Source of the DNA: Clostridia bacterium
GTDB lineage: Bacteria; Bacillota; Clostridia; Lutisporales; Lutisporaceae
Reading direction: 5' to 3'
Assembly: GCA_035628995.1 (NCBI GenBank)
Contig: DASPIR010000033.1
Span: 186,001 to 250,000 of the forward strand
DNA: 64,000 bases
Shown here in pieces: positions 52,459-62,171 of this stretch; the first letter of the stretch is position 1; the number at the start of each line of letters is the position of its first letter. The translations under genes were made by a program, and so were the position numbers. Below the pieces are notes generated by a model. It was not told the DNA's origin and ran no database searches. It saw only the letters and a list, made by a program, of their open reading frames with translations.

Positions 52459-52566
52459 AGGAACAAAAACCACGGAACACACGGATTTCCCACGGAATCC
52501 CACGGTAACTAATATTGTTTATCTGCCGTGAATTCAGTGGATTTCAGTGTCTTCAGTGGTTCCGTC
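52459..52566. repeat. CACGGA long palindromic repeat (copy 3)
   Basis: GGAACAAAAACCACGGAACA, then CACGGATTTCCCACGGAATC, about 25 bases of spacer, then CCGTGAATTCAGTGGATTTC and CTTCAGTGGTTCC. Arms are imperfect reverse complements as in copies 1 and 2. It lies between wecB and the tagO-like gene. Confidence 0.8.
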
Positions 52567-52588
52567 CCTATGTTTCTTTGCAATTAAT

Positions 52589-53644
52589 TTACAAATCTGC
52601 TTTATTGCTTCCCTGATCCACCTCTATTAGACCTAAGTGCTTTGCCCCCATAGAGGCCAAGAGAAAAACCGCGAATACCAGTACAAATGCAACCTTCAAC
52701 GATACCTCAACCAATGCAACCGCACTGAAGCCTAGTACTGCACTTATGCTGTACAGTGTCAGAACAGCCTGCTTTTGACTCATACCTGCTTCCAGAAGCT
52801 TATGATGCAAATGTCCCTTGTCCGCTTGCATCATTGACTTTCCGCTTAAAGTTCTTCTTACCATTGCGAATAAGGTGTCGAATATCGGCAGTCCAATTGC
52901 AAATATTGGTATCAGAATAGATAGGGCTGCTGCACTTTTAAGTGCACCTGTAACAGAAATAACCGAGAGCATGAAACCTAGAAACAATGCTCCTGAATCC
53001 CCCATGAATATCTTTGCCGGGTTGAAGTTATATGGCAGAAAACCAATGGTTGAAGCTGCCAATATCGCTGCCAGGAAAGCTGCCAGCTCTTGCCCCGTAC
53101 TCATAGCAGCAATCAAAAGGGTAATTGCCGAAATAGCAGAAATCCCTGCTGCCAAACCATCAAGTCCGTCTACCAGATTAATAGCATTTGTTATCCCTAC
53201 TATCCATATCAAAGTCAAAGGATATGACCATACGCCAAACCTGATAAGCGGAGAATCCGGGAACATAAAAAACAGTGGATTGGTAACAGCATTTATCCTT
53301 ACTCCGCTGTGTATAACTATAATTGCTGCAATGATCTGAACCAGTAATTTAAACTTTGCTGAAAGCGGTTTTATATCATCAAAGAATCCCAAGGTTACGA
53401 TTATTGAAGCCCCGATTAAAATACCAAACATCTCAGGCTTGAAGCCGTCTTTATAAAAAAGTGCCGCTATAAAGCCAAGAAAAATTGCCAGGCCTCCCAA
53501 TCTCGGGGTAGGAAGCTTATGCACTCTCCTGTTATCTTTAGGTACATCTATAGCGCCTACAAGCTTAGCCAGTCTGATCATCAGCGGTGTAGCCGCAAAA
53601 GCGACAGACGCAGCGATTATAAGTGCTATAATGTTACTTGTCAT
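52589..53644 (-). CDS. Undecaprenyl-phosphate GlcNAc-1-phosphate transferase (TagO/WecA type)
   Basis: 351 residues, about ten membrane segments. Starts wall teichoic acid or related polymer synthesis on the lipid carrier. Catalytic marks: GFFDDIKPLSAKFKLLVQI, then NAINLVDGLDGLAAGISAIS with the D-x-x-D, KIFMGDSGALFLGF, and DKGHLHHKLLEAGMSQKQAV. ATG 53644 follows GGGAGTG. It lies beside wecB. In this context it probably serves wall polymers, but could also feed other GlcNAc-linked glycans. Confidence 0.92.
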   Translation of the reverse strand: MTSNIIALIIAASVAFAATPLMIRLAKLVGAIDVPKDNRRVHKLPTPRLGGLAIFLGFIAALFYKDGFKPEMFGILIGASIIVTLGFFDDIKPLSAKFKLLVQIIAAIIVIHSGVRINAVTNPLFFMFPDSPLIRFGVWSYPLTLIWIVGITNAINLVDGLDGLAAGISAISAITLLIAAMSTGQELAAFLAAILAASTIGFLPYNFNPAKIFMGDSGALFLGFMLSVISVTGALKSAAALSILIPIFAIGLPIFDTLFAMVRRTLSGKSMMQADKGHLHHKLLEAGMSQKQAVLTLYSISAVLGFSAVALVEVSLKVAFVLVFAVFLLASMGAKHLGLIEVDQGSNKADL

Positions 53645-53800
53645 TTTATCACTCCCAAGTGCTCTTATTTCCTTAGTAAATCTTTACTCCATAATAAATA
53701 TTTTACTGCAAGGAAAATTTATTGTCAAATCAACATTTGCAATGGTTTTTGGGTATACACGTTTATTCTTCCCATATAAATCGAAATTAAAACGAATTTT

Positions 53801-54289
53801 TTAGTATCCCATAAACTCACTTAAAGAATCATCATCTTCAATCCATTTGTTTACCTCATTAGCCCTGTATTTATCTGAAGAGTCTCTGATAATAACTCTT
53901 TCAATACCAGAATTTAATATTAACCTTTTACACATCGCGCAAGAATTCGAATTTTCTATATAGTCACCTGATTCCATTTCTTTTCCCACCAGGTATAATG
54001 TAGCTCCTATCATATCTCTTCTGCTTGCTGATATTATGCAATTAGCCTCCGCATGTACACTTCTGCATTTCTCATAGTTCTGCCCCCTGGGTATATTTAA
54101 CTTTTGCCTGATACAATAGCCTAAATCGCTGCAATTCATTCTGCCTCTTGGCGCTCCGCTATAGCCGGTAGATATTATTTCATCGTTTTTTACAATAATA
54201 GCTCCATAATTCCTTCTAAGGCATGTCCCTCTCTCTAATACAGTTTCTGCAATATCCAAATAGTAATTGTATTTATCTCTCCTATCCAC
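53801..54289 (-). CDS. comEB: dCMP/cytidine-type deaminase, ComEB family
   Basis: 162 residues. Zinc-dependent deaminase signature: HAEANCIISASRRDMIG, then SCAMCKRLILNSGIERV, with zinc ligands His and two Cys. Similar to the ComE operon protein 2 (dCMP deaminase), which supplies dUMP. GTG 54289 is chosen because AAAGGAG lies eight bases upstream; a GTG nine bases earlier overlaps that site. It lies 36 bases downstream of upp, so both handle pyrimidines. Confidence 0.9.
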   Translation of the reverse strand: MDRRDKYNYYLDIAETVLERGTCLRRNYGAIIVKNDEIISTGYSGAPRGRMNCSDLGYCIRQKLNIPRGQNYEKCRSVHAEANCIISASRRDMIGATLYLVGKEMESGDYIENSNSCAMCKRLILNSGIERVIIRDSSDKYRANEVNKWIEDDDSLSEFMGY

Positions 54290-54325
54290 GCCTTTCACTC
54301 CTTTACTGCCATTACTATATTTAAT

Positions 54326-54976
<651 letters not shown>

Positions 54977-54985
54977 TCATATGTA

Positions 54986-55435
54986 TTATTTATTATATTT
55001 TTCTTCTATTTTTGCAATTTTTTCTACTCTTCTTCCATGTCGTCCACCCTGGAACTCTGCACTTAGCCATATATCCACTATCATATTTGCCAGTCCCGCT
55101 CCGGTAACTCTCTCCCCCAGGGCAAGCACATTGGCATCATTATGTTCTATCGATGCTTTGGCAGAGAAGCAATCCCCGCAGAGGGCTGCTCTTACTCCGG
55201 GAACTTTATTTGCTGAAATTGAAATGCCTATGCCAGTTCCACAGCAGATTATTCCTTTGTCATACTCGCCTTTTGCAACTGCTTCTCCTACCGCCTGTCC
55301 GATATCGGGATAATCCACTGATTCAGTAGTAAAACAACCCAAGTCAACAAAATCGATATTTTTTTCTCTTAAATGTTTCATTAGTTCATCTTTAAGCAAA
55401 AAACCTCCATGGTCGCTTCCAACTGCAATTTTCAA
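54986..55435 (-). CDS. rpiB: Ribose 5-phosphate isomerase B
   Basis: 149 residues. MKIAVGSDHGGFLLKDELMK and GIICCGTGIGISISANKVPG with the catalytic Cys and anion-binding GTG. Interconverts ribose and ribulose 5-phosphate for PRPP supply, matching the neighbouring upp. TTG 55435 follows GGGGAAC. It starts two bases after the phosphatase gene. Confidence 0.95.
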   Translation of the reverse strand: MKIAVGSDHGGFLLKDELMKHLREKNIDFVDLGCFTTESVDYPDIGQAVGEAVAKGEYDKGIICCGTGIGISISANKVPGVRAALCGDCFSAKASIEHNDANVLALGERVTGAGLANMIVDIWLSAEFQGGRHGRRVEKIAKIEEKYNK

Positions 55436-55436
55436 A

Positions 55437-55907
55437 TTAGTGTTCCCCTTTCGCCTTAAACTTTTTAATCAACATTTCTATGTACTTGCTGATTTCATCC
55501 CTGCAATTTGTATATATATCTATATCCCCTCCAAAGGGGTCATATATATCTTTATTACCTGCTGCTTCACAATACTCAGTCAGAGTATATATCTTTGAAG
55601 CTGCATCAGATCTCAGCTGGAGCAGACGCTTCTTATGCGACGATGTCATAGTCAATATAAGGTCTGCACTGTCAATTATATCATTATCAATAATACTGGA
55701 GAAATGCTGGGATAAATCTATGCCTACAGCCTTCAGCGCCTCTGCAGCATTATGTGAGGCCGGCATCCCGGGAAAAGCAGAAGTCCCTGCGGAGCTCACA
55801 AAATACTCCCCTGCGAGCCCTTCCTTCTCCAGCGAGTCTCTCATAAGTGCTTCAGCCATGCTGCTTCTGCATGTATTCCCAGTGCAAACGAACAATATCC
55901 TTTTCAT
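55437..55907 (-). CDS. ywlE: Protein arginine phosphatase YwlE
   Basis: 156 residues. Low-molecular-weight phosphatase loop CTGNTCRSSMAE; the Thr after Asn distinguishes arginine phosphatases (YwlE) from tyrosine types. The general acid Asp is in IYDPFGGDIDIYTNC. It counteracts McsB arginine kinase and the ClpCP degradation tag. ATG 55907 lies just behind the ywlC stop. Confidence 0.92.
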   Translation of the reverse strand: MKRILFVCTGNTCRSSMAEALMRDSLEKEGLAGEYFVSSAGTSAFPGMPASHNAAEALKAVGIDLSQHFSSIIDNDIIDSADLILTMTSSHKKRLLQLRSDAASKIYTLTEYCEAAGNKDIYDPFGGDIDIYTNCRDEISKYIEMLIKKFKAKGEH

Positions 55908-55909
55908 AC

Positions 55910-56956
55910 CTACACCTCAATAATATTGAAGCCTGCTGCTTTTTTCATCCTGTTCATGACAGCCATGCCCATATGCTTTTCATCCAAAGCTTCTGCAAAT
56001 ATTATGTCTACCCCCAGCTTGTCAAACTCCCTAAGCTTTTCGAATATATTAGACGCTATAACCTCTGTTTTTGTTCTGCTTCCGAGGGAAAGCACATTGC
56101 AGTCCTTGTAATAGCTCTCGGTCTCATCAGAGGCCAGCACTCCAACCTTCAAGCCTTTGCCCGCATTCTCGCTTACAAGTTCCTGTATCTTCTTCTTTAA
56201 GCTTTCCAGTTCCCCCTTGACAATAATCATATCGGCCTCGGGAGCATAGTGGGTGTACTTCATACCCGGAGCCTTCGGCACTTCTGTCTCTCCTACTCTT
56301 CCCCGATTAATCCTCACAGGTCCAAGTACGCCTTCAAGCTCTTCCAAGGTCACGCCTCCCGGTCTTAGCACCACAGGCATTTCTCCTGAAAGATCCAAAA
56401 TCGTTGACTCTACCCCTATGCGGCTTTTGCTGCCGCAAAGTATCATATCGACCTTGCCCTGCATATCATCAATAACATGCTCAGGCAGTGTGGGGCTTGG
56501 CTTGCCTGAAATATTGGCGCTGGGTGCTGCAATAGGCAGTTCACTTCTGCTAATAAGCTCCAAAGCAATTTTGTTATCAGGCATCCTTACTGCGACAGTA
56601 TCCAACCCCGCTGTCACCTCATAGGGTACCTTTCTGGACTTCTTAAAAATCAGCGTAAGAGGTCCCGGCCAGTATTTCTCAATGAGCAGCTTGGCTTCAT
56701 CACTAAGAGGACTCCCGATAAGATATAGAAGCATATTCATATTAGAAATATGTACAATCAGGGGATTGTCATTAGGTCTTCCTTTGGCGCTGAATATCCC
56801 GTTGACGGCTTCCCCGGACATGGCATTAGCTCCCAGGCCGTATACCGTTTCGGTAGGAAATACCACAGTGCCGTTATTCCTAATTATCTCTGCAGCCTTT
56901 TCAATTATATCAGAATCAATATTGCTTTCCTCCAGAATAAAAATTTTTGTATTCAA
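55910..56956 (-). CDS. ywlC: L-threonylcarbamoyladenylate synthase (Sua5/YwlC type)
   Basis: 348 residues. Makes threonylcarbamoyl-AMP for the t6A modification of tRNAs that read ANN codons. The YrdC/Sua5 domain spans about 1-205 (FPTETVYGLGANAMSGEAVN, KGRPNDNPLIVHI, PIAAPSANISGKPSPTLPEH), and the C-terminal SUA5 domain about 235-348 starts PGMKYTHYAPEA. TTG 56956 follows GGAGGAG. It heads the ywlC-ywlE-rpiB-upp cluster. Confidence 0.96.
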   Translation of the reverse strand: MNTKIFILEESNIDSDIIEKAAEIIRNNGTVVFPTETVYGLGANAMSGEAVNGIFSAKGRPNDNPLIVHISNMNMLLYLIGSPLSDEAKLLIEKYWPGPLTLIFKKSRKVPYEVTAGLDTVAVRMPDNKIALELISRSELPIAAPSANISGKPSPTLPEHVIDDMQGKVDMILCGSKSRIGVESTILDLSGEMPVVLRPGGVTLEELEGVLGPVRINRGRVGETEVPKAPGMKYTHYAPEADMIIVKGELESLKKKIQELVSENAGKGLKVGVLASDETESYYKDCNVLSLGSRTKTEVIASNIFEKLREFDKLGVDIIFAEALDEKHMGMAVMNRMKKAAGFNIIEV

Positions 56957-57054
56957 AATGACTCCTCCAAAAAAATGACTATTATAGTTACAATAGTATT
57001 ATTAGTCACACTGTTAATATTTAGTCTCTAGTTAACAGTAAGATAAAGTAACGA

Positions 57055-57128
57055 GTAACACTGAATACACGGCTGGGTAGAAAACAGATCTGTGTTATAC
57101 GTTCCCATACCTCATATCTCGTACCTAT
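57055..57128. repeat. Repeat remnants upstream of ywlC
   Basis: GTAACACTGAATACACGGC (57055-57073) is half of a CACGGA palindrome. CCCATACCTCATATCTCGTA (57106-57125) is a degraded CTCGAAC-type tract. Between them is unrelated DNA. Confidence 0.55.
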
Positions 57129-57170
57129 AAAAAAGCCGTGCTATTATGTCCAAATACATAATAACACAGC
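57127..57170 (-). terminator. Terminator of the malic enzyme gene
   Basis: Fifteen-base imperfect stem GCTGTGTTATTATGT/ACATAATAGCACGGC on the minus strand followed by TTTTTTATAGG, about 50 bases after the stop. Confidence 0.8.
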
Positions 57171-57217
57171 AAAATATCATATACAACTTTCAGAATACTA
57201 TTCGGCAATGTGAATTT

Positions 57218-58390
57218 TTATATTCTTGCCACTCCGGTCTCTCTTGCAGCTTTCGCTACAGCTTCCGCCACAGCCTTGCCTACCCTTGCATCAAAGGGCA
57301 GCGGCAGTATATAGTCCGGCTTAAGCTCATGTTCACCGACAAGTGATGCCAATGCTCTTGCCGCTGCTACCTTCATACCGTCATTAATATCCTTGGCCTT
57401 TACATCCAAGGTCCCCCTGAATATTCCGGGAAAAGCTAGAACATTGTTGATCTGGTTCGGGAAATCGGAACGTCCTGTGCCTACTACCTTTGCTCCGGCA
57501 TCCAAGGCAAGCTCCGGCATAATTTCCGGAACAGGATTGGCCATTGCAAATATTATGGGATCCTTTGCCATGCTTCTGACCATATCCTGTGTTAGAACAC
57601 CCGGGGCCGACACTCCGATAAATACGTCTGCTCCTGCCAATACATCCTTTAAGTTGCCCTTTTTTTTCTCCAGATTTGATATCCTTGCCATAAGAACCTT
57701 TTCGTCATTGAGGTTTTCCCTGCCTTCATAAATTGCGCCTTTTTTGTCGCACAGAATAACTCTATTAAGCCCCATGCTCATAAGGAGTTTTGTTACCGCA
57801 ATTCCGGCAGCACCCGAGCCGTTTACAACCACTTCAATGTCTTCTATTTTCTTTCCGACTATCTTTAATGCGTTAAGCATAGCGGCAAGTACTACAACAG
57901 CCGTCCCATGCTGGTCATCGTGAAATATCGGGATATCGCATTCGGCTTTAAGCCTTCTCTCTATTTCAAAACACCTGGGCGCGGATATGTCCTCCAGATT
58001 GACTCCTCCGAAACTTCCGGCAAGGAGCTTCACTGTTTTCACTATGTCATCGACATCCTTGGAGCGCACACATAGCGGAAATGCATCAACATCACCAAAG
58101 GTTTTGAATAAAACGCATTTACCTTCCATTACAGGCATACCCGCTTCAGGTCCTATGTCTCCGAGTCCCAAAACAGCTGTACCGTCAGTTACGACTGCAA
58201 CCATATTCCATCTTCTTGTCAATTCATACGATAGGTCTGGGTTCTTCTGTATTTTCAGGCATGCTTCAGCTACTCCCGGGGTATAAGCTAGTGACAGATC
58301 CTCTTTGTTATTTACCGGTGCTCTGCTTATAACCTCTATTTTACCTTTCCACTCCCTGTGAAGCCTCATAGATTCCTTTTTGATATCCAT
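57218..58390 (-). CDS. NAD(P)-dependent malic enzyme
   Basis: Decarboxylates malate to pyruvate with NAD(P)H production. 390 residues, the short bacterial form. RWNMVAVVTDGTAVLGLGDI and PIFHDDQHGTAVVVLAAMLN (metal and malate binding), then VVVNGSGAAGIAVTKLLMSM (dinucleotide fold), and ANPVPEIMPE. ATG 58390 follows GGAGGA. It lies downstream of the sucCD genes but has its own terminator. Coenzyme preference cannot be judged here. Confidence 0.95.
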   Translation of the reverse strand: MDIKKESMRLHREWKGKIEVISRAPVNNKEDLSLAYTPGVAEACLKIQKNPDLSYELTRRWNMVAVVTDGTAVLGLGDIGPEAGMPVMEGKCVLFKTFGDVDAFPLCVRSKDVDDIVKTVKLLAGSFGGVNLEDISAPRCFEIERRLKAECDIPIFHDDQHGTAVVVLAAMLNALKIVGKKIEDIEVVVNGSGAAGIAVTKLLMSMGLNRVILCDKKGAIYEGRENLNDEKVLMARISNLEKKKGNLKDVLAGADVFIGVSAPGVLTQDMVRSMAKDPIIFAMANPVPEIMPELALDAGAKVVGTGRSDFPNQINNVLAFPGIFRGTLDVKAKDINDGMKVAAARALASLVGEHELKPDYILPLPFDARVGKAVAEAVAKAARETGVARI

Positions 58391-58575
58391 ATAAAATCCT
58401 CCAATTATTTATTGTTTATAGCTAAATTGTCTACCGGAGATGTTCTATTTACATTTATAAACCTACCTCCCGAAAAACGGATTTGCGTGAATATACATAA
58501 TTTCAAGACTGTCCCTTGCCATCTGTGAGTATTCTTTATGCTGGATTTTCCGAATCTTTTATGATGCAGGCAGCA

Positions 58576-58617
58576 TCAAAAAAAATGAGCAGGAGGGAAA
58601 TTAGAATAAATTTCCCT
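58576..58617 (-). terminator. Possible weak terminator after sucD
   Basis: AGGGAAAT/ATTTCCCT stem on the minus strand, with the T-run (eight Ts) starting eight bases later. The spacing is poor for an intrinsic terminator. The rest of the 312-bp gap 58391-58702 shows no gene, apart from a GATGC/GCATC hairpin. Confidence 0.4.
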
Positions 58618-58702
58618 GACCTCTCACACCATTACTTTATTTTCCGAAAGCCTTCTCTTCCCGGATTTCCTTGCAGAAAACCACAGTAATTATACCACTT
58701 TC

Positions 58703-59575
58703 TTAAAGTACTTTTTTCAGCAGTACAATTATCTGGTCCAGACTATCGGCAATTTTAACTCCGGCTCCTGACAGAGCTTCAATTTTCGATTGTGCACTTC
58801 CTATGCCGTTTGCACTCACTATTGCGCCTGCATGTCCCATTTTCTTGCCTTTTGGAGCATTTTTTCCGGCAATGTAGGCTATTACAGGCTTACTAATGTG
58901 AGCTTTAATATATTCAGCTGCTGCTTCTTCATCCGTTCCGCCAATTTCACCGATTATTACAATTGCTTTTGTCTCCTCATCCTTCTCAAATAACGGAAGC
59001 AGCTTGATATAGGAAGTCCCGGGTATCACATCGCCGCCTACGCCTACGCAAGTAGACTGACCGATTTTTGCCTTGGTCATCTCGTTGACTGTTTCATAAG
59101 AATTTGTTGCGCTTCTGGACATCAAGCCTACCGGGCCTTTGGAATATATCCTGTGGTCCATGAATCCAACCTTACATAGCCCCGGCGAAATCACCCCGAA
59201 AGAATTAGGACCTATGACAGTCACATCCGGTATAGCCCGGTTTATATGGTAAACCTTTCTCATATCCTTGATTGGAACACCTTCGGCAATTGTGACAATA
59301 AGTTTTATACCGGAAGACATGGACTCCAGAATGGCACCCAAGGTAGCATGGGGTGGAACAAATAAGGCTGCAGCGTTGGCTCCTTGCTCCCGTACTGCCT
59401 CCTCCACAGAATCAAAAACTGGAACCCCCTCAATGTACGTACCTCCACGTCCGGGTGTAACCCCTGCTACGACATTTGTCCCATACTCCATCATTCTGGT
59501 AGTGTGAAACTGACCTTCACGCCCGGTTATTCCTTGAACTAAAAGTCGCGTCGACTTATCTACCAATATACTCAC
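58703..59575 (-). CDS. Succinyl-CoA ligase alpha subunit, divergent
   Basis: 290 residues. The phosphohistidine is in GKKMGHAGAIVS, and VQGITGREGQFHTTRMMEYG and GVTPGRGGTYIEGVPVFDSV align with SucD. Two active-site motifs differ: GPNSFG replaces GPNCPG, and SRSATNSYE replaces SRSGTLTYE. GTG 59575 is chosen because AGGAGG lies eight bases upstream and VSILVDK matches the usual MSILIDK. With korABCD upstream, conversion of succinyl-CoA to succinate with ATP is likely, but another CoA acid is possible. Confidence 0.88.
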   Translation of the reverse strand: MSILVDKSTRLLVQGITGREGQFHTTRMMEYGTNVVAGVTPGRGGTYIEGVPVFDSVEEAVREQGANAAALFVPPHATLGAILESMSSGIKLIVTIAEGVPIKDMRKVYHINRAIPDVTVIGPNSFGVISPGLCKVGFMDHRIYSKGPVGLMSRSATNSYETVNEMTKAKIGQSTCVGVGGDVIPGTSYIKLLPLFEKDEETKAIVIIGEIGGTDEEAAAEYIKAHISKPVIAYIAGKNAPKGKKMGHAGAIVSANGIGSAQSKIEALSGAGVKIADSLDQIIVLLKKVL

Positions 59576-59600
59576 TTCATCCACCTCCTTATTTTGCTAT

Positions 59601-60752
59601 TCATTTCTTTTGTGCAAGCATAACCTTTCGGGCTGCATCTTCCAGGTCATGAGCAATCAAGATATCTCGGCTACCGGCAGCTTCCAAAAGTGCCATGCCT
59701 TTTTCCTTGTTCGTACCTTCAAGTCTGGCAACAATAGGAACGGATATATGCATTTCGTCCACTGCCTTTACAATACCTCCGGCAATCTCATCACAACGGG
59801 TGATCCCACCGAAAATACTTATCAGGAGCATCTCAACTTTATTATTCTGCAGCATTATTTTTATGCCTTCTGCTACCCTCTCGGAACTAGCACCGCCTCC
59901 CAGATCCAGAGCGCATAATACCCGACCGCCCTCTCCAGCTATCCGGTCCATGCAGGACATGATCATGCCTGAACCGTTGCTTATAACTGCCACATTTCCA
60001 TCTGAATTCACATCTATATACAGGAACCGCACGTCCCGGGCCATTTTTTCCAAGGGGTCAACCTCCATGGTATCGCGCCATTGCAGTAAATCCCCATGAC
60101 GGTATACAGCACTGTCATCAAGCTCGACCTTCGCATCCGCGGCAACAATGGAATTATCCGCAAGTCGCATCAAAGGATTGATCTCAACAAGCATGGCATC
60201 ATAATCTTCATATATTTTATACAAAGCCGCTACAATATCCTTAAGCTGATCTTTTATTGCCTTATCGGTTATACCGCTATGTTTGAACAGATTTTCAAAA
60301 TTAAATCCCTGTAGACCCATAAGCGGGTCAACGAGGGTTTTGCTGATTTTTTCCGGATTCTGTACCGCAATTTCTTCTATATCCATTCCGCCGCTGGCAC
60401 TAAAAATAATCACCGGCATTCGGCTAATGCTGTCCAATGTAATGGACAGATAATATTCTTCCACAAAATCGACTCTCTCCTCTATAAGCAGCGCATCTAT
60501 CTTAGAGTCGCCAAGCTTGGACTTCAGCATTTTCTTTGCGAGCTCCGCAACCTCTGCATTTTGGGAAGCAGATACAACTCCGCCGGCTTTACCGCGTCCC
60601 CCTGACAAAACCTGTGCTTTAACCATTACAGGTAAGCTGACCTCTGGCAACTTTGTTGCAATATCTGCCGCTGAGTTAACCACAATCCCTTTTGGAGTTT
60701 TTATACCATATTTTGCGAATAGGGCTTTACCCTGGTATTCATATAGCTTCAT
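59601..60752 (-). CDS. Succinyl-CoA ligase beta subunit
   Basis: 383 residues. N-terminal ATP-grasp domain (MKLYEYQGKALFAKYGIKTP, then KAQVLSGGRGKAGGV) and C-terminal domain with LDLGGGASSERVAEGIKIML and ISIFGGITRCDEIAGGIVKA. Binds nucleotide and, with the alpha subunit, makes ATP or GTP from the CoA thioester. ATG 60752 follows AGGTGAGGTG. It lies 15 bases after korC and 25 before sucD, so is part of the kor operon. Confidence 0.93.
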   Translation of the reverse strand: MKLYEYQGKALFAKYGIKTPKGIVVNSAADIATKLPEVSLPVMVKAQVLSGGRGKAGGVVSASQNAEVAELAKKMLKSKLGDSKIDALLIEERVDFVEEYYLSITLDSISRMPVIIFSASGGMDIEEIAVQNPEKISKTLVDPLMGLQGFNFENLFKHSGITDKAIKDQLKDIVAALYKIYEDYDAMLVEINPLMRLADNSIVAADAKVELDDSAVYRHGDLLQWRDTMEVDPLEKMARDVRFLYIDVNSDGNVAVISNGSGMIMSCMDRIAGEGGRVLCALDLGGGASSERVAEGIKIMLQNNKVEMLLISIFGGITRCDEIAGGIVKAVDEMHISVPIVARLEGTNKEKGMALLEAAGSRDILIAHDLEDAARKVMLAQKK

Positions 60753-60767
60753 AACTTTCACCTCACC

Positions 60768-61325
60768 TCATACATTCTGAAGTAACTTTCCCGCTTCTTG
60801 GTAGCCTCTGTGCAAAGCTATCAGATTATTTCCGATTTTAGTACCAAAATGCTTTTCTATAGCACCTTCTAAGTTTTCAAGACTCGTCATTTTTGTAATT
60901 CCATTAATAAACCCCAGAGCAATAATATTTAGATACATTTTATTTCCCATTTCTTTAATGGCAATATCTGTTAGAGGTGCTCCAAATACTTGTAAGTTGT
61001 TGTTTGCAAATGGAACCTCCATATTAGAATCATCGTAAATTACAAATCCTCCCTGGGGAACATCTTTAACGTATTCATTCAATGCATCCTGATTTAAAGC
61101 TAGGAGAATATCCGGGGCTACTACCCTCAGATAATTAATCTCACAATTGCCGTATAGCACTTCCCCACACGTAGCGCCGCCTCTTGCCTCAATTCCGTAA
61201 GACTGAGTCTGAAGAACATTGTATCCCTCTCTTGATAAGGCATCCCCCAGAATCTTGCTTGCCAGTACAACCCCTTGTCCACCGAATCCGCCTAAACGTA
61301 CCTGAAATATTTTCTCGCTTTTCAT
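60768..61325 (-). CDS. korC: 2-oxoacid:ferredoxin oxidoreductase gamma subunit
   Basis: 185 residues. VRLGGFGGQGVVLASKILGD at the N-terminus and TQSYGIEARGGATCGEVLYG are typical of KorC/PorG subunits, which stabilise CoA binding. ATG 61325 follows AAGGAGTG. The operon order is ferredoxin, alpha, beta, gamma, then the CoA ligase. Substrate preference is inferred from the adjacent succinyl-CoA ligase. Confidence 0.92.
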   Translation of the reverse strand: MKSEKIFQVRLGGFGGQGVVLASKILGDALSREGYNVLQTQSYGIEARGGATCGEVLYGNCEINYLRVVAPDILLALNQDALNEYVKDVPQGGFVIYDDSNMEVPFANNNLQVFGAPLTDIAIKEMGNKMYLNIIALGFINGITKMTSLENLEGAIEKHFGTKIGNNLIALHRGYQEAGKLLQNV

Positions 61326-61370
61326 TGTCCAATCACTCCTTATTAATATTCCACTTATATTTCAGCTGGT

Positions 61371-62171
61371 TTATTTCCTTTTGGACATCTGTGCATATAT
61401 TTCTGTTAGCTCTGGTCGTCTACTGTTTACAAATTCTCCAATAACAACCTTATTTTTCAGTTCTTCAGGAGACATTTTATCAGCTACATCCTTCATCACA
61501 GTAATATCTTTGATTCTCTCCACCATTTTTACCGGATCTGCCATATTATTCCTGCGTCCAAATTGAGTTGGACAACTCGTTAAAACCTCAAGTACAGAAA
61601 ATCCTTTGTGCGTGAGGGCATCTTTCATTGTTTTTTGAAGATGCGTAACATGATAGGCGTCACTGCGGGCCACAAAGGTTGCGCCTGCACCAGCAGCCAA
61701 TTTGTATATATCAAAAGAAGGTTCCATCATTCCAAAAGGTGCCGTCGTAGCCTTATAACCTTCCGGAGTTGTCGGAGCATATTGTCCACCAGTCATACCG
61801 TAGATTTCATTTCTAGATATAACAGCAGTTATATCAATATTACGTCTGGCTGCATGAATAAAGTGATTGCCCCCTATCGCAACTGCATCACCATCACCCA
61901 TAAATACTATAACTTTTATATCTGGTCTGCAAAGCTTTATTCCGGTTGCGAATGCCAGCGCACGCCCATGGGTAACACGCAAAACATTAAAGTCCAGATA
62001 TACAGGTATACGTCCTGCGCATCCTATAGCACATACTATAACTGTGCTGTCTTTATCAAGCTGTAACTCTTCTACAGCACGCAGGAAAGAATTTGTAACC
62101 GTCCCATGTGTACACCCCGGGCAGATAAAGAGAGGAAACTCCTTTTCTTTTATATATTGCTTAATACTCAT
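61371..62171 (-). CDS. korB: 2-oxoacid:ferredoxin oxidoreductase beta subunit
   Basis: 266 residues. Binds thiamine diphosphate: FMGDGDAVAIGGNHFIHAAR is the GDG...N motif. CPGCTHGTVTN near residue 18 carries cysteines for an iron-sulfur cluster. NEIYGMTGGQYAPTTPEG is conserved. It oxidatively decarboxylates 2-oxoglutarate (probable) to succinyl-CoA with reduced ferredoxin. The start overlaps the korA stop by four bases (ATGA). Confidence 0.95.
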   Translation of the reverse strand: MSIKQYIKEKEFPLFICPGCTHGTVTNSFLRAVEELQLDKDSTVIVCAIGCAGRIPVYLDFNVLRVTHGRALAFATGIKLCRPDIKVIVFMGDGDAVAIGGNHFIHAARRNIDITAVISRNEIYGMTGGQYAPTTPEGYKATTAPFGMMEPSFDIYKLAAGAGATFVARSDAYHVTHLQKTMKDALTHKGFSVLEVLTSCPTQFGRRNNMADPVKMVERIKDITVMKDVADKMSPEELKNKVVIGEFVNSRRPELTEIYAQMSKRK

